This document shows positions 1-8,075 of a stretch of 64,000 nucleotides of DNA, piece after piece; position 1 is the stretch's first letter; each line of letters begins with the position of its first letter. Source of the stretch: an uncultured Bacteroides sp. (GTDB lineage: Bacteria > Bacteroidota > Bacteroidia > Bacteroidales > Bacteroidaceae). The notes beneath the pieces are model-generated. The model saw only the letters and a program-made list of their open reading frames with translations, searched no databases and had not been told where the DNA came from. The translations under genes and the position numbers were made by a program. The DNA is taken from assembly GCF_959029255.1 (NCBI RefSeq), contig NZ_CAUFUE010000019.1, positions 1 through 64,000 on the forward strand, in the 5' to 3' direction.

Positions 1-90
1 TTCTTTTTCCTTTTCTTTACGTTCCGCAAATAACCCCTAAAAATTAAGTTTTTCAATCCCTATTCATCAGACTTAGCTGCAAAGTAACGG

Positions 91-116
91 GTAAAGCTAC
101 TTCTTAAGTAGCTTAC
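91..116. repeat. Short hairpin
   Basis: Two arms of about 11 bases, GTAAAGCTACTT and TAAGTAGCTTAC, form a compact hairpin with one extra base in the left arm. No T-run follows on either strand, so it is not a convincing intrinsic terminator. The rest of bases 1-280 shows no gene that I can support. Confidence 0.5.
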
Positions 117-280
117 AAAGGTACATAATTTTATTAGGTTATTCATGGCTCTATCAGAAGAAAGCATTTCATTCATTCCGTTTAGCAGGTGATTTTCGTA
201 ATTCTTTTGATATATCTCCTGAATATTAATAGTCTATCTCCTAAAAACTACCTCCTTTTTTCCTGATTACTAATCTTACT

Positions 281-365
281 ATTGCTGTAGTAAGAAACTT
301 CCATTGCAATAGTAAGAAAATATCATTGCAGTAGTAAGAAAGTATCATTGCTGTAGTAAGAATAC
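281..365. repeat. Tandem array, four units, 22-bp period
   Basis: Four imperfect direct repeats begin at 281, 303, 325 and 347, each 22 bp after the last. The shared core is ATTGC(T/A)(G/A)TAGTAAGAA. The first unit with its left flank forms a dyad, CTTACTA and TAGTAAG around six bases. There are no unique spacers, so it is not a CRISPR array. It lies about 100 bp upstream of the metallo-beta-lactamase-fold gene promoter. Two other arrays with the same period occur near 33.4 kb and 57.6 kb. Confidence 0.85.
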
Positions 366-468
366 TAAATGGTAAATTTATAGTTAGTTTTCCCTGTTTT
401 ATGGGATAGTTTTCACCGTACTGGCGGTTAGTCTTTTCCTGATGCATTCAAATGAACGGTACTTTTCG

Positions 469-476
469 TATATTTG
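469..476 (+). promoter_or_regulatory. Bacteroides -7 element TATATTTG
   Basis: TATATTTG matches the Bacteroides primary sigma -7 consensus TAnnTTTG. Transcription would start near 483. This favours the ATG at 515 as the start of the next gene over the in-frame ATG at 452, which lies upstream of the promoter. Confidence 0.6.
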
Positions 477-514
477 CAGCGGGTAGTAGACGAAAAGTAA
501 TAAGTATAGGAATT

Positions 515-1334
515 ATGTTGAGCGAAAACCAGATAATAATGTTAGGAACAGGGAATGCGATTGCGACTGAGTGTTACAATACATGTTTCATATTAAAGAT
601 GGAGAAGGCTCTGTTATTGGTTGATGCCGGAGGTGGAAATGGTATATTGACACAATTGGAGAGAGCTCAAATAGCACTTTCAGATATACACAATATGTTC
701 ATAACCCATGCGCATACGGACCATATTTTGGGGGCGGTCTGGATGGTTCGGATGATTATACATCGAATGAAAGACAAAGAATATAATGGTAAGTTTACGG
801 TCTATAGTCATGATAAAGTTTTAAATGTGTTAGATTTTATATGCCGTATGACATTGCCGGAAAAAGGATTTGTCTTTCTTAGGAGAATCCGTACTTTTTC
901 GTGAGGTGAAAGATGAAGATACTTTCCGTATAGGAAACACAAATTTTCAATGTTTTGATATATTGTCTTCAAAGGAAAAGCAGTTCGGTTTCTGCGCTTA
1001 TTTACCTGATAGTATAAAGCTAGTTTGCCTTGGAGACGAACCGTATAATGAAAGTAATAGCCATTATGTTGAAAATGCCGATTGGCTTTTATGTGAAGCG
1101 TTCTGTCTATATAAAGACCGTAATGTGTTCAAACCCTACGAAAAGCATCACAGTACGGCATTAGAAGCCGGCATATTGGCAAATAGGCTAAATATTAGAA
1201 ATCTGCTGTTATACCATACGGAAGATAAGAATTTAAGTATACGTAAAGAGAGTTACACAGCGGAGGCTTCGCAAAATTTTGGAGGAAGGATATTGGTACC
1301 TGATGATTTGGAAGTTATCTGTCTAAACGAATAA
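515..1334 (+). pseudogene. Metallo-beta-lactamase-fold hydrolase (RNase Z-like), frameshifted
   Basis: The N-terminal part carries the zinc-binding motif HAHTDH (about residues 65-70) after a LLVDAGGG strand, as in RNase Z-like metallo-hydrolases. The C-terminal part carries further family histidines (HHST, YHTED) and sits in a different frame. The two parts join at the run of five A residues at 861-865: removing one A gives ...TLPEKDLSFLGESVLF... and restores a single protein of about 270 residues. As written, the first frame stops at 903. The start at 515 is chosen because a -7 box at 469-476 precedes it. This is either a true inactivating frameshift or a sequencing error in a homopolymer. 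The substrate is unknown; the family includes tRNA 3'-processing nucleases and phosphodiesterases. It converges on the lepB-like gene with only 17 bases between stops. Confidence 0.8.
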
Positions 1335-1351
1335 CTTTTCCCTTCATCCTT

Positions 1352-2284
1352 TCACTCCACTCCCTTCCACATCCTGTTCCAGCGATACCCATTGAACAGT
1401 CCTGTTTCTTTTTCCTTGGAAAACCAGATGAGGGAAGCTCTTCCGATGATGTGGTCTTTAGGTACAAAGCCGAATAGGCGGGAATCGGAGAGGTTGATGG
1501 AGTTGTTGGCGCCTACCCAGTAATAATCTTTAGTGAAGTAGCAATGCTGTACAGGTTTACCCTCCACATACAGCGTATCATTTTTTATTTCGGCATGCTT
1601 TTTTTCATGCAGCACGAGGGTGTTACGCAACAAAGTGATATTCCATGGATATACCCTTACAGGTTTTCCTTTACCCGGGATGATGAGTGGCTTCAGCACT
1701 TCGATAGAGTCCTCTTTGCTCACAGGTTCTATCCAGTTATTGTTTCCCAGTGCCTGTTCCAGTAAATAATACTCATATCGGCTGAAACTTCGCACGCTTC
1801 GCACACTATCTTGCCCCAGCAGCCTGTTGGGGAAGATAGACAGAATGGTGAGCAGTGAATCCAACTGGCATTCTTTTTGCCGTGGATAAGTATAAAGAAA
1901 CTTTTGATCCGGCGCATTCTTTTCCGATGGAATAACGGAAAAAAGAGAGTCTACTAATAGTGTATCACCGGGCACTCCCAGGCAACGGCTGATGAATACT
2001 TCCTTTTGGTCGATGGTGCTTTCCGAAAGATTTGCCGGGTTGTTGAATACGATAATATCTTCCTTTCCTACCGGCTTCTCCATCCAGCGATGATATCCCC
2101 AGGCATTCATGAAAGGAAGACGCAGGCCATAACTCCATTTGTTTACGAGGATACGTTCCCCGCAATAAAGGGAGTTCTCCATGCCCGAAGAAGGAATGAG
2201 ATAAGAAGTTGCCACACAGCTACGGAGCAATACTACTGCGAGTATTACCCCAATTGCCGCTCCTGTTATCTTCCATGCTTTCAT
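1352..2284 (-). CDS. Signal peptidase I-like protein lacking both catalytic residues
   Basis: This 310-residue protein has the layout of a type I signal peptidase (S26): one N-terminal membrane segment (about residues 8-25), then the box normally holding the nucleophile, then the Lys box, then a C-terminal box (DSRLFGFVPKDHIIG). The nucleophile position before Met reads PSSGMENSL, with Gly34 where Ser is expected. The general-base Lys in the KRxxGLPGD box is Ser99 (ISRCLGVPGD). The usual GDN box reads GAN. The neighbouring paralogue keeps all of these. It is therefore probably a non-catalytic paralogue that could still bind signal peptides or the active enzyme; that role is inference. It is the last gene of dapB - lepB - this gene, 26 bases after lepB, so it is probably co-transcribed. 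The frame is intact, so it is not obviously decaying. Confidence 0.85.
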   Translation of the reverse strand: MKAWKITGAAIGVILAVVLLRSCVATSYLIPSSGMENSLYCGERILVNKWSYGLRLPFMNAWGYHRWMEKPVGKEDIIVFNNPANLSESTIDQKEVFISRCLGVPGDTLLVDSLFSVIPSEKNAPDQKFLYTYPRQKECQLDSLLTILSIFPNRLLGQDSVRSVRSFSRYEYYLLEQALGNNNWIEPVSKEDSIEVLKPLIIPGKGKPVRVYPWNITLLRNTLVLHEKKHAEIKNDTLYVEGKPVQHCYFTKDYYWVGANNSINLSDSRLFGFVPKDHIIGRASLIWFSKEKETGLFNGYRWNRMWKGVE

Positions 2285-2310
2285 CTTCCGGTTTTTACCC
2301 CATCACTTTG

Positions 2311-3807
2311 TCACTTGATATTATCCACCCACTTGAATATCCGGTTCCATCGGATTTTTCCGTCGAACCAGCCACGGTCTTTATCCAAAGAAAGCCAGAC
2401 AACGATAGGCTTGCCCACTACATGGTCTTCCGGTACAAATCCCCAATAACGGGAGTCGGCGGAATTGTGGCGGTTGTCGCCCATCATCCAGTAGTAGTCC
2501 ATCTTGAAAGTATAAGTGTCGGTCTTTTCACCGTTGATGTAGATGCCGTCGGGTCTTTGTTCCAGCTTGTTGCCTTCGTATGCCACGATGCAACGTTCGT
2601 AGATGGGCAGGTTGTCCGCCGTCAGGGTGATGGTAGACCCCTTGGAAGGTATCCAGATAGGACCGTAATTGTCCCGTGTCCACTTGGTGTACAAGTTCAG
2701 CGGATACATCTGTCCTGAGAAGGTTTCCGGTTCCATAACGATGCGGCTGACGAGCTTCTTATTTCCGGCAAGCGTGTCGTACATCTTCTTGGTGAGCGGC
2801 AGATGATAGACCGGAGTCAAACGCCCTTGGGCGTCACGGCGGTCCAGCCCCATTTCCATAAGTCCCTCTTCCCAATTCAGGTCATTCGTCATCAGCGACT
2901 GGTCGTCTTTGCTGATACCCAGTTCGCGGAACATTTCTTCGGGAATATACGGGCCTGTGGTCTGCACAAAGTAGTTGAACTGCAAATCTTCGGGATTTTT
3001 GATGGCTTTACCGTCGATGTAAACCTGTCCGTCTTTAATTTGCAACGTATCTCCCGGCAGGCCGACACAACGTTTCACATAGTTCTCGCGACGGTCTACG
3101 GGACGTTCCAGAACCTCACCGTACATCTTTGGGTTGGAAAGGATAAGGTTTCGTCCGGCGTTGTAGTACAAGTCGTAGACGGTGCGTTGCTGGTCGCGCG
3201 TCAGGCTGTCCATATTTATTTTGTTCGGATACAAGCGCTGCCCTTCGTTGTAGGCAAGGGTATAGAAGTCCGTAGTCTGCTGGAAGTTAGTGGCAACCGT
3301 ATCTCCGGCAGGGAAGTTGAACACTACGATATCATTCAGCTTGACTTTTCCGAAACCCGGTACACGCTTATATTTCCATTGCGGCCAGTCGAAGTACGAT
3401 TTCGTGTTGAAAACAGGCAACGTATGCTGCGCCAACGGCATGGAGAGCGGCGTATTCGGTACACGCGGACCATAGCTGACCTTGCTGACGTAAAGGAAGT
3501 CGCCTACCAGCAATGATTTCTCCAGAGAGGAAGACGGTATCTGATAATTCTGGAACACGTAGATATTGACGAAATAGACCGCCACCAAAGCGAAGACGAT
3601 GGCATCCACCCAACTCATTACGCTACGTACCGCCGGGTTCTTGGATTTCTTCCAGAAGCCCCAGGGTATCTTTTTGCTGATATAGATATCGAATATAAAA
3701 GGAACGACAATCAGTCCCAACCAGCTTTTCACCCAAATAAGAAATGCAAGATATAATAAGGTGACAATACCGAATTTAATCCATTGGGCACGTGTTGCTT
3801 TTCTCAT
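2311..3807 (-). CDS. lepB: Signal peptidase I
   Basis: This is a membrane-bound serine-lysine peptidase that removes signal peptides from exported proteins at the periplasmic face. Membrane segments lie near residues 11-40 and 65-85. The nucleophile is Ser94 in IPSSSLEKSL, the general base is Lys245 in VKRCVGLPGD, and the C-terminal box reads MMGDNRHNSADSRYWG. At 498 residues it is longer than the E. coli enzyme (about 324), because of insertions between the Lys box and the C-terminal box; long forms are common in Bacteroidota. It lies 20 bases downstream of dapB and 26 bases upstream of a catalytically altered paralogue. Given the many exported SusC/D proteins nearby, it presumably serves as the housekeeping signal peptidase. 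Confidence 0.95.
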   Translation of the reverse strand: MRKATRAQWIKFGIVTLLYLAFLIWVKSWLGLIVVPFIFDIYISKKIPWGFWKKSKNPAVRSVMSWVDAIVFALVAVYFVNIYVFQNYQIPSSSLEKSLLVGDFLYVSKVSYGPRVPNTPLSMPLAQHTLPVFNTKSYFDWPQWKYKRVPGFGKVKLNDIVVFNFPAGDTVATNFQQTTDFYTLAYNEGQRLYPNKINMDSLTRDQQRTVYDLYYNAGRNLILSNPKMYGEVLERPVDRRENYVKRCVGLPGDTLQIKDGQVYIDGKAIKNPEDLQFNYFVQTTGPYIPEEMFRELGISKDDQSLMTNDLNWEEGLMEMGLDRRDAQGRLTPVYHLPLTKKMYDTLAGNKKLVSRIVMEPETFSGQMYPLNLYTKWTRDNYGPIWIPSKGSTITLTADNLPIYERCIVAYEGNKLEQRPDGIYINGEKTDTYTFKMDYYWMMGDNRHNSADSRYWGFVPEDHVVGKPIVVWLSLDKDRGWFDGKIRWNRIFKWVDNIK

Positions 3808-3827
3808 AATGTATCATTTAATTTTGT

Positions 3828-4589
3828 TTATTTCATAAAAGGGAATAAATCGTCCATCCCAAGGAAACCCTCATGTTTCGCGGTATATTCCGCAGCCAGT
3901 ACGGCTCCCAGCGCGAAGCCTTTACGGTTCTTGGCATCGTGGGTGATTGTAATGCTGTCTGCTTCGGAGTCATAGCGTATGCTGTGGATGCCCGGCACTT
4001 CTCCTTCGCGGATGGAGCTTACGGGAAGTTCGTTTGCGGCACATTCCGCAGAGCCCGAAACTGTTCCGTCGGCAGCCTGCATCGTTCCTTTTACCCAACG
4101 GTCTTTACGGTCGAGGTTTTCCAGAATGCCTTCGGCAAGAGTGATTGCCGTTCCGCTCGGGGCGTCCAGCTTGTGTATATGGTGTGTCTCGCTCATGGTG
4201 ACGTCGTAGGCGGGGAATTGGTTCATTATCTTTGCCAGATACTTGTTGACGGCAGAGAATATAGTCACTCCCAGGCTGAAGTTGGAAGACCAGAACAATG
4301 TCTTGCCACCTTCCGTACAGAGTTTCTTTACCTCTTCACCATGCTCTTCCAACCAGCCCGTGCTGCCCGAAACCAGCTTTACGCCTGCATTGAAAGTTCT
4401 TATGTAGTTATTGTAAGCCACCATCGGGTTGGTAAACTCTATGGCTACATCGGCACTCTTGAAAGCTGCCGACTCGAAGTCTTCCTGATTATTGATGTCG
4501 ATGATGCTGACGATTTCGTGTCCGCGACCGAGGGCAATCTTTTCGATTTCCTTACCCATTTTCCCGTAACCGATTAATGCAATTTTCAT
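3828..4589 (-). CDS. dapB: 4-hydroxy-tetrahydrodipicolinate reductase
   Basis: It catalyses the NAD(P)H-dependent reduction step of the diaminopimelate/lysine pathway in the cytoplasm, supplying peptidoglycan and lysine. The protein has 253 residues, typical for DapB. It starts with a Rossmann motif (MKIALIGYGKMGKEI). The active-site region ETHHIHKLDAPSGTA carries the conserved His and Lys and the substrate-binding GTA. It is the first gene of the operon with the two lepB-type genes. A -7 box at 4759-4766 gives a leader of about 160 nt that contains an AGTTTTTAAG-rich inverted repeat. Confidence 0.96.
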   Translation of the reverse strand: MKIALIGYGKMGKEIEKIALGRGHEIVSIIDINNQEDFESAAFKSADVAIEFTNPMVAYNNYIRTFNAGVKLVSGSTGWLEEHGEEVKKLCTEGGKTLFWSSNFSLGVTIFSAVNKYLAKIMNQFPAYDVTMSETHHIHKLDAPSGTAITLAEGILENLDRKDRWVKGTMQAADGTVSGSAECAANELPVSSIREGEVPGIHSIRYDSEADSITITHDAKNRKGFALGAVLAAEYTAKHEGFLGMDDLFPFMK

Positions 4590-4594
4590 TAGGT

Positions 4595-4744
4595 TTGAGT
4601 TTTTAAGTTTCTGACTTTCTAAGTTTTCGAGTTTTTAAGTTTCTGAGTTTCCGTTTCTTTTAAACCTTTAAATTCTTCGGCACGACTTGGAGTTTAAAAA
4701 CCAAAGAACTTAGGAACTAAAGAACTTAAAAACTCAAAAACTCA
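4595..4744. repeat. Inverted word repeat (AAGTTTTTGAG type)
   Basis: Left arm 4595-4660 repeats variants of GAGTTTTTAAGTTTCTGA. Right arm 4692-4744 repeats the complement (AAAGAACTTAAAAACTCA). It lies in the leader of the dapB operon. It is one of five intergenic regions in this window built from a short word repeated on one side and its complement on the other. Confidence 0.75.
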
Positions 4745-4758
4745 CTACATATATGTCG

Positions 4759-4766
4759 CAAAGGTA
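4759..4766 (-). promoter_or_regulatory. -7 element for the dapB operon
   Basis: The minus strand reads TACCTTTG, a match to TAnnTTTG. It is back to back with the plus-strand -7 box of the DUF2851 gene. The -33 element is not clear. Confidence 0.55.
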
Positions 4767-4776
4767 ATCTTTTTCT

Positions 4777-4784
4777 TACATTTG
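4777..4784 (+). promoter_or_regulatory. -7 element for the DUF2851 gene
   Basis: TACATTTG matches the -7 consensus and lies 27 bases before the ATG at 4811, giving a leader of about 20 nt. This supports 4811 over the in-frame TTG at 4802. Confidence 0.6.
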
Positions 4785-4810
4785 CACACAACATTAACTT
4801 CTTGTTAACA

Positions 4811-6100
4811 ATGGAACAATTACTGCATTACGTTTGGAAGCATAAGATTTTCCCCCTGACTGCACTCCAAACCACCTCCGGACAGCCGGTCGAAGTGATA
4901 GATACCGGATTGCCGAACATGAATGCAGGCCCCGATTTCTTTAATGCCAAACTGAAAATTGACGGTACGCTTTGGGTAGGAAATGTAGAGATACATACTT
5001 GTTCCTCCGACTGGTATCGTCATGGACATCAATCAGATAACGTATACGACAGCGTCATCCTTCATGTGGTGGGCGAAGCTGATTGTGAAGTTACCCGTAC
5101 TAACGGAGAGACCGTCCCGCAACTGCTGCTTCAATGTCCCGAAAGTGTCAGTCGTCGATACAGAGAACTGCGTCAGGCGGAGATTTATCCGCCTTGCTAC
5201 TCCATTCTCGGTTCGCTTCCCAAATTTACCGTTCATTCCTGGTTGTCCGCTTTGCAGGTAGAGCGTTTCGAGCAGAAATCCCGCACCATTGCGGGGCGCT
5301 TGGAAAGATGCAATAATCATTGGGAGGATGTTTTCTTCATCACCCTTGCCCGCAACTTCGGCTTCGGGCTGAACGGGGACGCTTTTGAAGCATGGGCGAG
5401 CCATTTGCCTTTCCGCGCGATGGACAAGCACCGGGATAATCTGTTCCAGATAGAAGCTTTCTTCCTGGGGCAAGCCGGATTGCTGGAGGATGAGTCCCCG
5501 GAAAATGATGAATATTATCAGAAACTCCGGAAAGAGTTCCGTTACCTGCAACATAAGTTTGAGCTGCCCGCCCCGATGAGTGCCGAACAATGGCGTTTCC
5601 TTCGTTTGCGTCCCGGTAACTTCCCGCATGTCCGTCTGGCACAATTAGCCCATTTATATCATAAGGAACAATCCCTTTTTTCCCGTGCCATGGAGGCCGG
5701 TACACTGGAAGAGGTGAAGAAGTTGCTCACAACAAAAACTTCCGCCTATTGGGAAGAGCATTTCACCTTTAAGAAAGTGTCTCCGAAGCGGGAAAAGCGG
5801 GTGGGGGAGAATGCTTTGAACCTGATTCTCATCAATACGGTGATTCCTTTTCTTTATGCCTACGGGTTGCATAAGGCAGATGAACTTCTTTGTGACCGGG
5901 CTACCCGTTTTCTCGAAGCGTTGAAAGCTGAAAACAACCACGTCACCCGTCTGTGGAGCGGTGCCGGGTTGCCTGTCTATACGGCGGCCGATTCGCAAGC
6001 CTTGCTTCAATTGCAAAAGGAATATTGCGACAAGAAGGATTGCCTGCGTTGTCGTTTTGGATATGAGTATTTGAAGAAAAGTGATAAGGTGGTAAGATAA
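4811..6100 (+). CDS. DUF2851 family protein
   Basis: This 429-residue soluble protein has no signal peptide. I recognise it as DUF2851 from the N-terminal block MEQLLHYVWKHKIFPL, the stretch NMNAGPDFFNAKLKIDG and the GNVEIH segment. That middle block (about residues 40-100) has a PD-(D/E)XK-like spacing (Asp, then Glu in VEIH), so a nuclease-related fold is possible but unproven. The C-terminus carries a Cys cluster (CDKKDCLRCRFGYEYL), a possible metal site. It is transcribed divergently from dapB with overlapping promoters. The function is not known. Confidence 0.8.
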   Translation: MEQLLHYVWKHKIFPLTALQTTSGQPVEVIDTGLPNMNAGPDFFNAKLKIDGTLWVGNVEIHTCSSDWYRHGHQSDNVYDSVILHVVGEADCEVTRTNGETVPQLLLQCPESVSRRYRELRQAEIYPPCYSILGSLPKFTVHSWLSALQVERFEQKSRTIAGRLERCNNHWEDVFFITLARNFGFGLNGDAFEAWASHLPFRAMDKHRDNLFQIEAFFLGQAGLLEDESPENDEYYQKLRKEFRYLQHKFELPAPMSAEQWRFLRLRPGNFPHVRLAQLAHLYHKEQSLFSRAMEAGTLEEVKKLLTTKTSAYWEEHFTFKKVSPKREKRVGENALNLILINTVIPFLYAYGLHKADELLCDRATRFLEALKAENNHVTRLWSGAGLPVYTAADSQALLQLQKEYCDKKDCLRCRFGYEYLKKSDKVVR

Positions 6101-6135
6101 TTATCACCCTATCATCTTATCACCTTGTCACTTTT
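6077..6135. repeat. Inverted word repeat at the 3' end of the DUF2851 gene
   Basis: AAAAGTGATAAGGTGGTAAG at the end of the gene is complemented by CTTATCACCTTGTCACTTTT about 15 bases later. The left arm encodes the protein's last residues. It could act as a terminator, although the T-run is short. Confidence 0.65.
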
Positions 6136-6139
6136 ATAT

Positions 6140-6147
6140 TATCTTTG
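6140..6147 (+). promoter_or_regulatory. -7 element for the DUF4348 gene
   Basis: TATCTTTG lies 25 bases before the ATG at 6172, giving a leader of about 18 nt. No good -33 element is visible. Confidence 0.55.
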
Positions 6148-6171
6148 CGCCCTGAATAACAACGTATTTAT

Positions 6172-6681
6172 ATGAAGGCAATTCACTTTGTTTTTTGTCT
6201 GTGTACGGCGCTTATGCTATCGACTTTGAACAGTCTGGCAGCCGAGGAGGATTTTAAAACATTCCTCCAGAAGTTCACATCCAGTGCTTCGTTTCAGTAT
6301 TCCCGCGTCAAGTTTCCTTTGAAGTCTCCTATCACCTTATTGAAAGATGATGGTGAGACCGAACAGAACTTCAGCTTCACGAGAGACAAATGGCCGTTGC
6401 TCGATGGGGAAACTTTGAAAGAAGGGCGTATCACGGAGGAAGAAGGAGGTGTGTATATTTCCCGTTTTACCGTGAACGAAGCCACCCACAAAGAGTTTGA
6501 AGCGGGTTATGATGAGTCTGAGCCTTCGCTTCGTGTTGTTTTTGAGTTGATAGGAGGTAAGTGGTACGTCACCGATTGTTATAACGATTGGTACAATTTC
6601 GATTTACCTATCGGAGAACTGGAAGAAACAGTTCGCACCATTCAGGAAGAGAACAAGGCTTTTGAAGAGCTGCATCCATGA
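6172..6681 (+). CDS. Exported DUF4348-type protein
   Basis: This 169-residue protein has a clear signal peptide (MKAIHFVFCLCTALMLSTLNSLAA). The mature part is acidic, with alternating beta strands and the block FELIGGKWYVTDCYNDWYNFDLP near the C-terminus, which I recognise as DUF4348. There is no lipobox, so it is probably periplasmic. It is monocistronic with its own -7 box and is followed by a large composite repeat. The function is unknown. Confidence 0.7.
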   Translation: MKAIHFVFCLCTALMLSTLNSLAAEEDFKTFLQKFTSSASFQYSRVKFPLKSPITLLKDDGETEQNFSFTRDKWPLLDGETLKEGRITEEEGGVYISRFTVNEATHKEFEAGYDESEPSLRVVFELIGGKWYVTDCYNDWYNFDLPIGELEETVRTIQEENKAFEELHP

Positions 6682-6690
6682 AACCGTATG

Positions 6691-7041
6691 ATTTTTCTTT
6701 CGCGACGGAGGAGATAGAGTCTCACAGAGGTTTTAATTTTTAGACGCGAATTACGCGGATGACGCGGATTTTAGGGCTGCGCTGTGTCTCTGATTCTTTA
6801 GACGCTGATTAAGTGGATTAAGCTGATTTTTTACTTTGTTGCTATCTGTCATGCTGAGCGAAGTCGAAGCATCTCTTCTCTTGATATATAAAAGGGAAGA
6901 GGTCCTTCGACAGGATGACAGATATAGTTGTTGCAAATAAAAATATAGTTGCTGCTAATTAAGAAAAAAATCCGCGTCATTTAGGTTATCCGCATCTAAA
7001 GATTAAAACCTCTGTGCCCTCTGTGGTGAAAGAAAAATAAT
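6691..7041. repeat. Nested composite of three inverted-repeat families
   Basis: Three inverted repeats sit concentrically. The outer pair is 6691-6735 with 6998-7041 (CACAGAGGTTTTAAT against its complement, with the CTCTGTG word). The middle pair is about 6729-6764 with 6964-7001 (TTAGACGCG...GACGCGGATTTT against AAAATCCGCGTCA...GCATCTAA). The inner pair is 6842-6880 with 6895-6926 (CTATCTGTCATGCTGAGCGA... against ...GGATGACAGATATAG). A further copy of the middle word lies at 6797-6833. It has no coding content. Each layer also occurs elsewhere in the window. Confidence 0.85.
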
Positions 7042-7292
7042 CATCCCTAGTAGCATTTATATCAGTTGCGCTGTCATCCGAAAGGAAATCTTGCTCCGGC
7101 GCTACGCCGGTTATTGTCCCATTCTTCTTTTTCCTCTTCACCCGGGCTATACCAAAGCCGTGTTTGCTCCGTATCTATAGGATTGGGCTTGGTACGGACC
7201 GGGTACGGCTCAGGTACGATGCGGGTATGGGGCGGACGGAAATTGGTCTGAAATTCTTCTCAATTCCGCCAGATAACTACATTTTTATACTT
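7042..7292. other. Intergenic stretch without a recognised gene
   Basis: I see no supported gene here. The stretch is GC-richer than its flanks and contains a run of related words (GGTACGG, GGGTACGG, GGTACGA) around 7190-7225. The short open frames have no recognisable family. It could be a decayed element. Confidence 0.4.
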
Positions 7293-7320
7293 CTTTTGAA
7301 CGATTTATATCTCTCTTTTT
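7293..7320 (+). promoter_or_regulatory. Possible regulator site upstream of the DUF6250 gene
   Basis: CTTTTGAAC followed about two helical turns later by CTCTTTTT resembles the sites at 29858 and 37705, where CTTTTGAA is followed 21 bp later by CTTTTG or CTCTTG. It lies about 110 bp before the first gene of the glycosaminoglycan locus. The match is weaker than between the other two. Confidence 0.35.
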
Positions 7321-7403
7321 CAAAAAAGAGGGGTTTCTTTGTAGGGCATAAAATTATTGAGCTTGCGAAACTTGAATTATTGAATTTACTAATACCTTGA
7401 AAT

Positions 7404-8075
7404 ATGCGATTACAACCTTTATTAATAGGACTTATATGCTGTTTTTTCCCTGGTGTGGCTGTGGAAGCTGCCGATAAACTTTCGGATTGGATACCCGAAG
7501 ACTCTTCCGGTGAAGTGCAAATCACTTGTATGGGCGACACGATGGATATTGTTTCTCCAGATGGGCTTTCCCTTTGGTATAAACACCGCCTGACCGGTAA
7601 TTATGAAATCAGTTACCGTGTTAAGTTCGTTTTGGAGAACGGTAAGTACGATCGCCTTAGTGACATGAACTGCTTCTGGAGTGCCAATGACCCTGCTTAT
7701 CCCGATGACTTCTTTACCCGTAGCCGGTGGCGCAATGGGGAATTTAAAAATTATAATACCCTGAATTTGTATTACGTAGGTTATGGAGGTAATGAAAACA
7801 AGACAACACGCTTCCGGGAGTATCATGCAGAATACTACGGAGTGGATGATACCAAAATCAAACCTGTATTGAAAGAGTATACAGATGCCGCCCGCCTGTT
7901 GAAAGCCAATCAGTGGTACGAAATACGTATTCGTGTGGCAAACGGAGTGACTACCTTCCGGGTGAATGGGGAAGAACTTTTCAGTCAGCCTTTGGCGAAG
8001 GGGAAGGGAGATGGTTACTTTGCCCTGCGCTTGTGGCAGAACCATGTGCTTTTTACAGATTTTAAAGTCAGTTGA
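7404..8075 (+). CDS. Exported DUF6250-type protein of the glycosaminoglycan locus
   Basis: This 223-residue protein has a signal peptide (MRLQPLLIGLICCFFPGVAVEAA). The mature part looks all-beta and ends in YFALRLWQNHVLFTDFKV, as in concanavalin-like or laminin-G-like jelly rolls; I recognise it as DUF6250. Aromatic and Arg residues (FWSANDP, RSRWRNGEF, YYVGYGG) could form a glycan-binding groove. It precedes a PL8 lyase and a sulfatase on the same strand, but a repeat-filled gap of about 210 bases separates it from them. A role in binding or cleaving glycosaminoglycan is inferred from context only. Confidence 0.7.
   Translation: MRLQPLLIGLICCFFPGVAVEAADKLSDWIPEDSSGEVQITCMGDTMDIVSPDGLSLWYKHRLTGNYEISYRVKFVLENGKYDRLSDMNCFWSANDPAYPDDFFTRSRWRNGEFKNYNTLNLYYVGYGGNENKTTRFREYHAEYYGVDDTKIKPVLKEYTDAARLLKANQWYEIRIRVANGVTTFRVNGEELFSQPLAKGKGDGYFALRLWQNHVLFTDFKVS

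Noticed and set aside
241..447. Small minus-strand open frame covering the 22-bp array.
   Set aside because: Most of it is translated repeat with a period not divisible by three, and there is no conserved feature.
7066..7400. Short open frames in the gap before the DUF6250 gene.
   Set aside because: No signal, domain or promoter; the GGTACGG words explain the composition.
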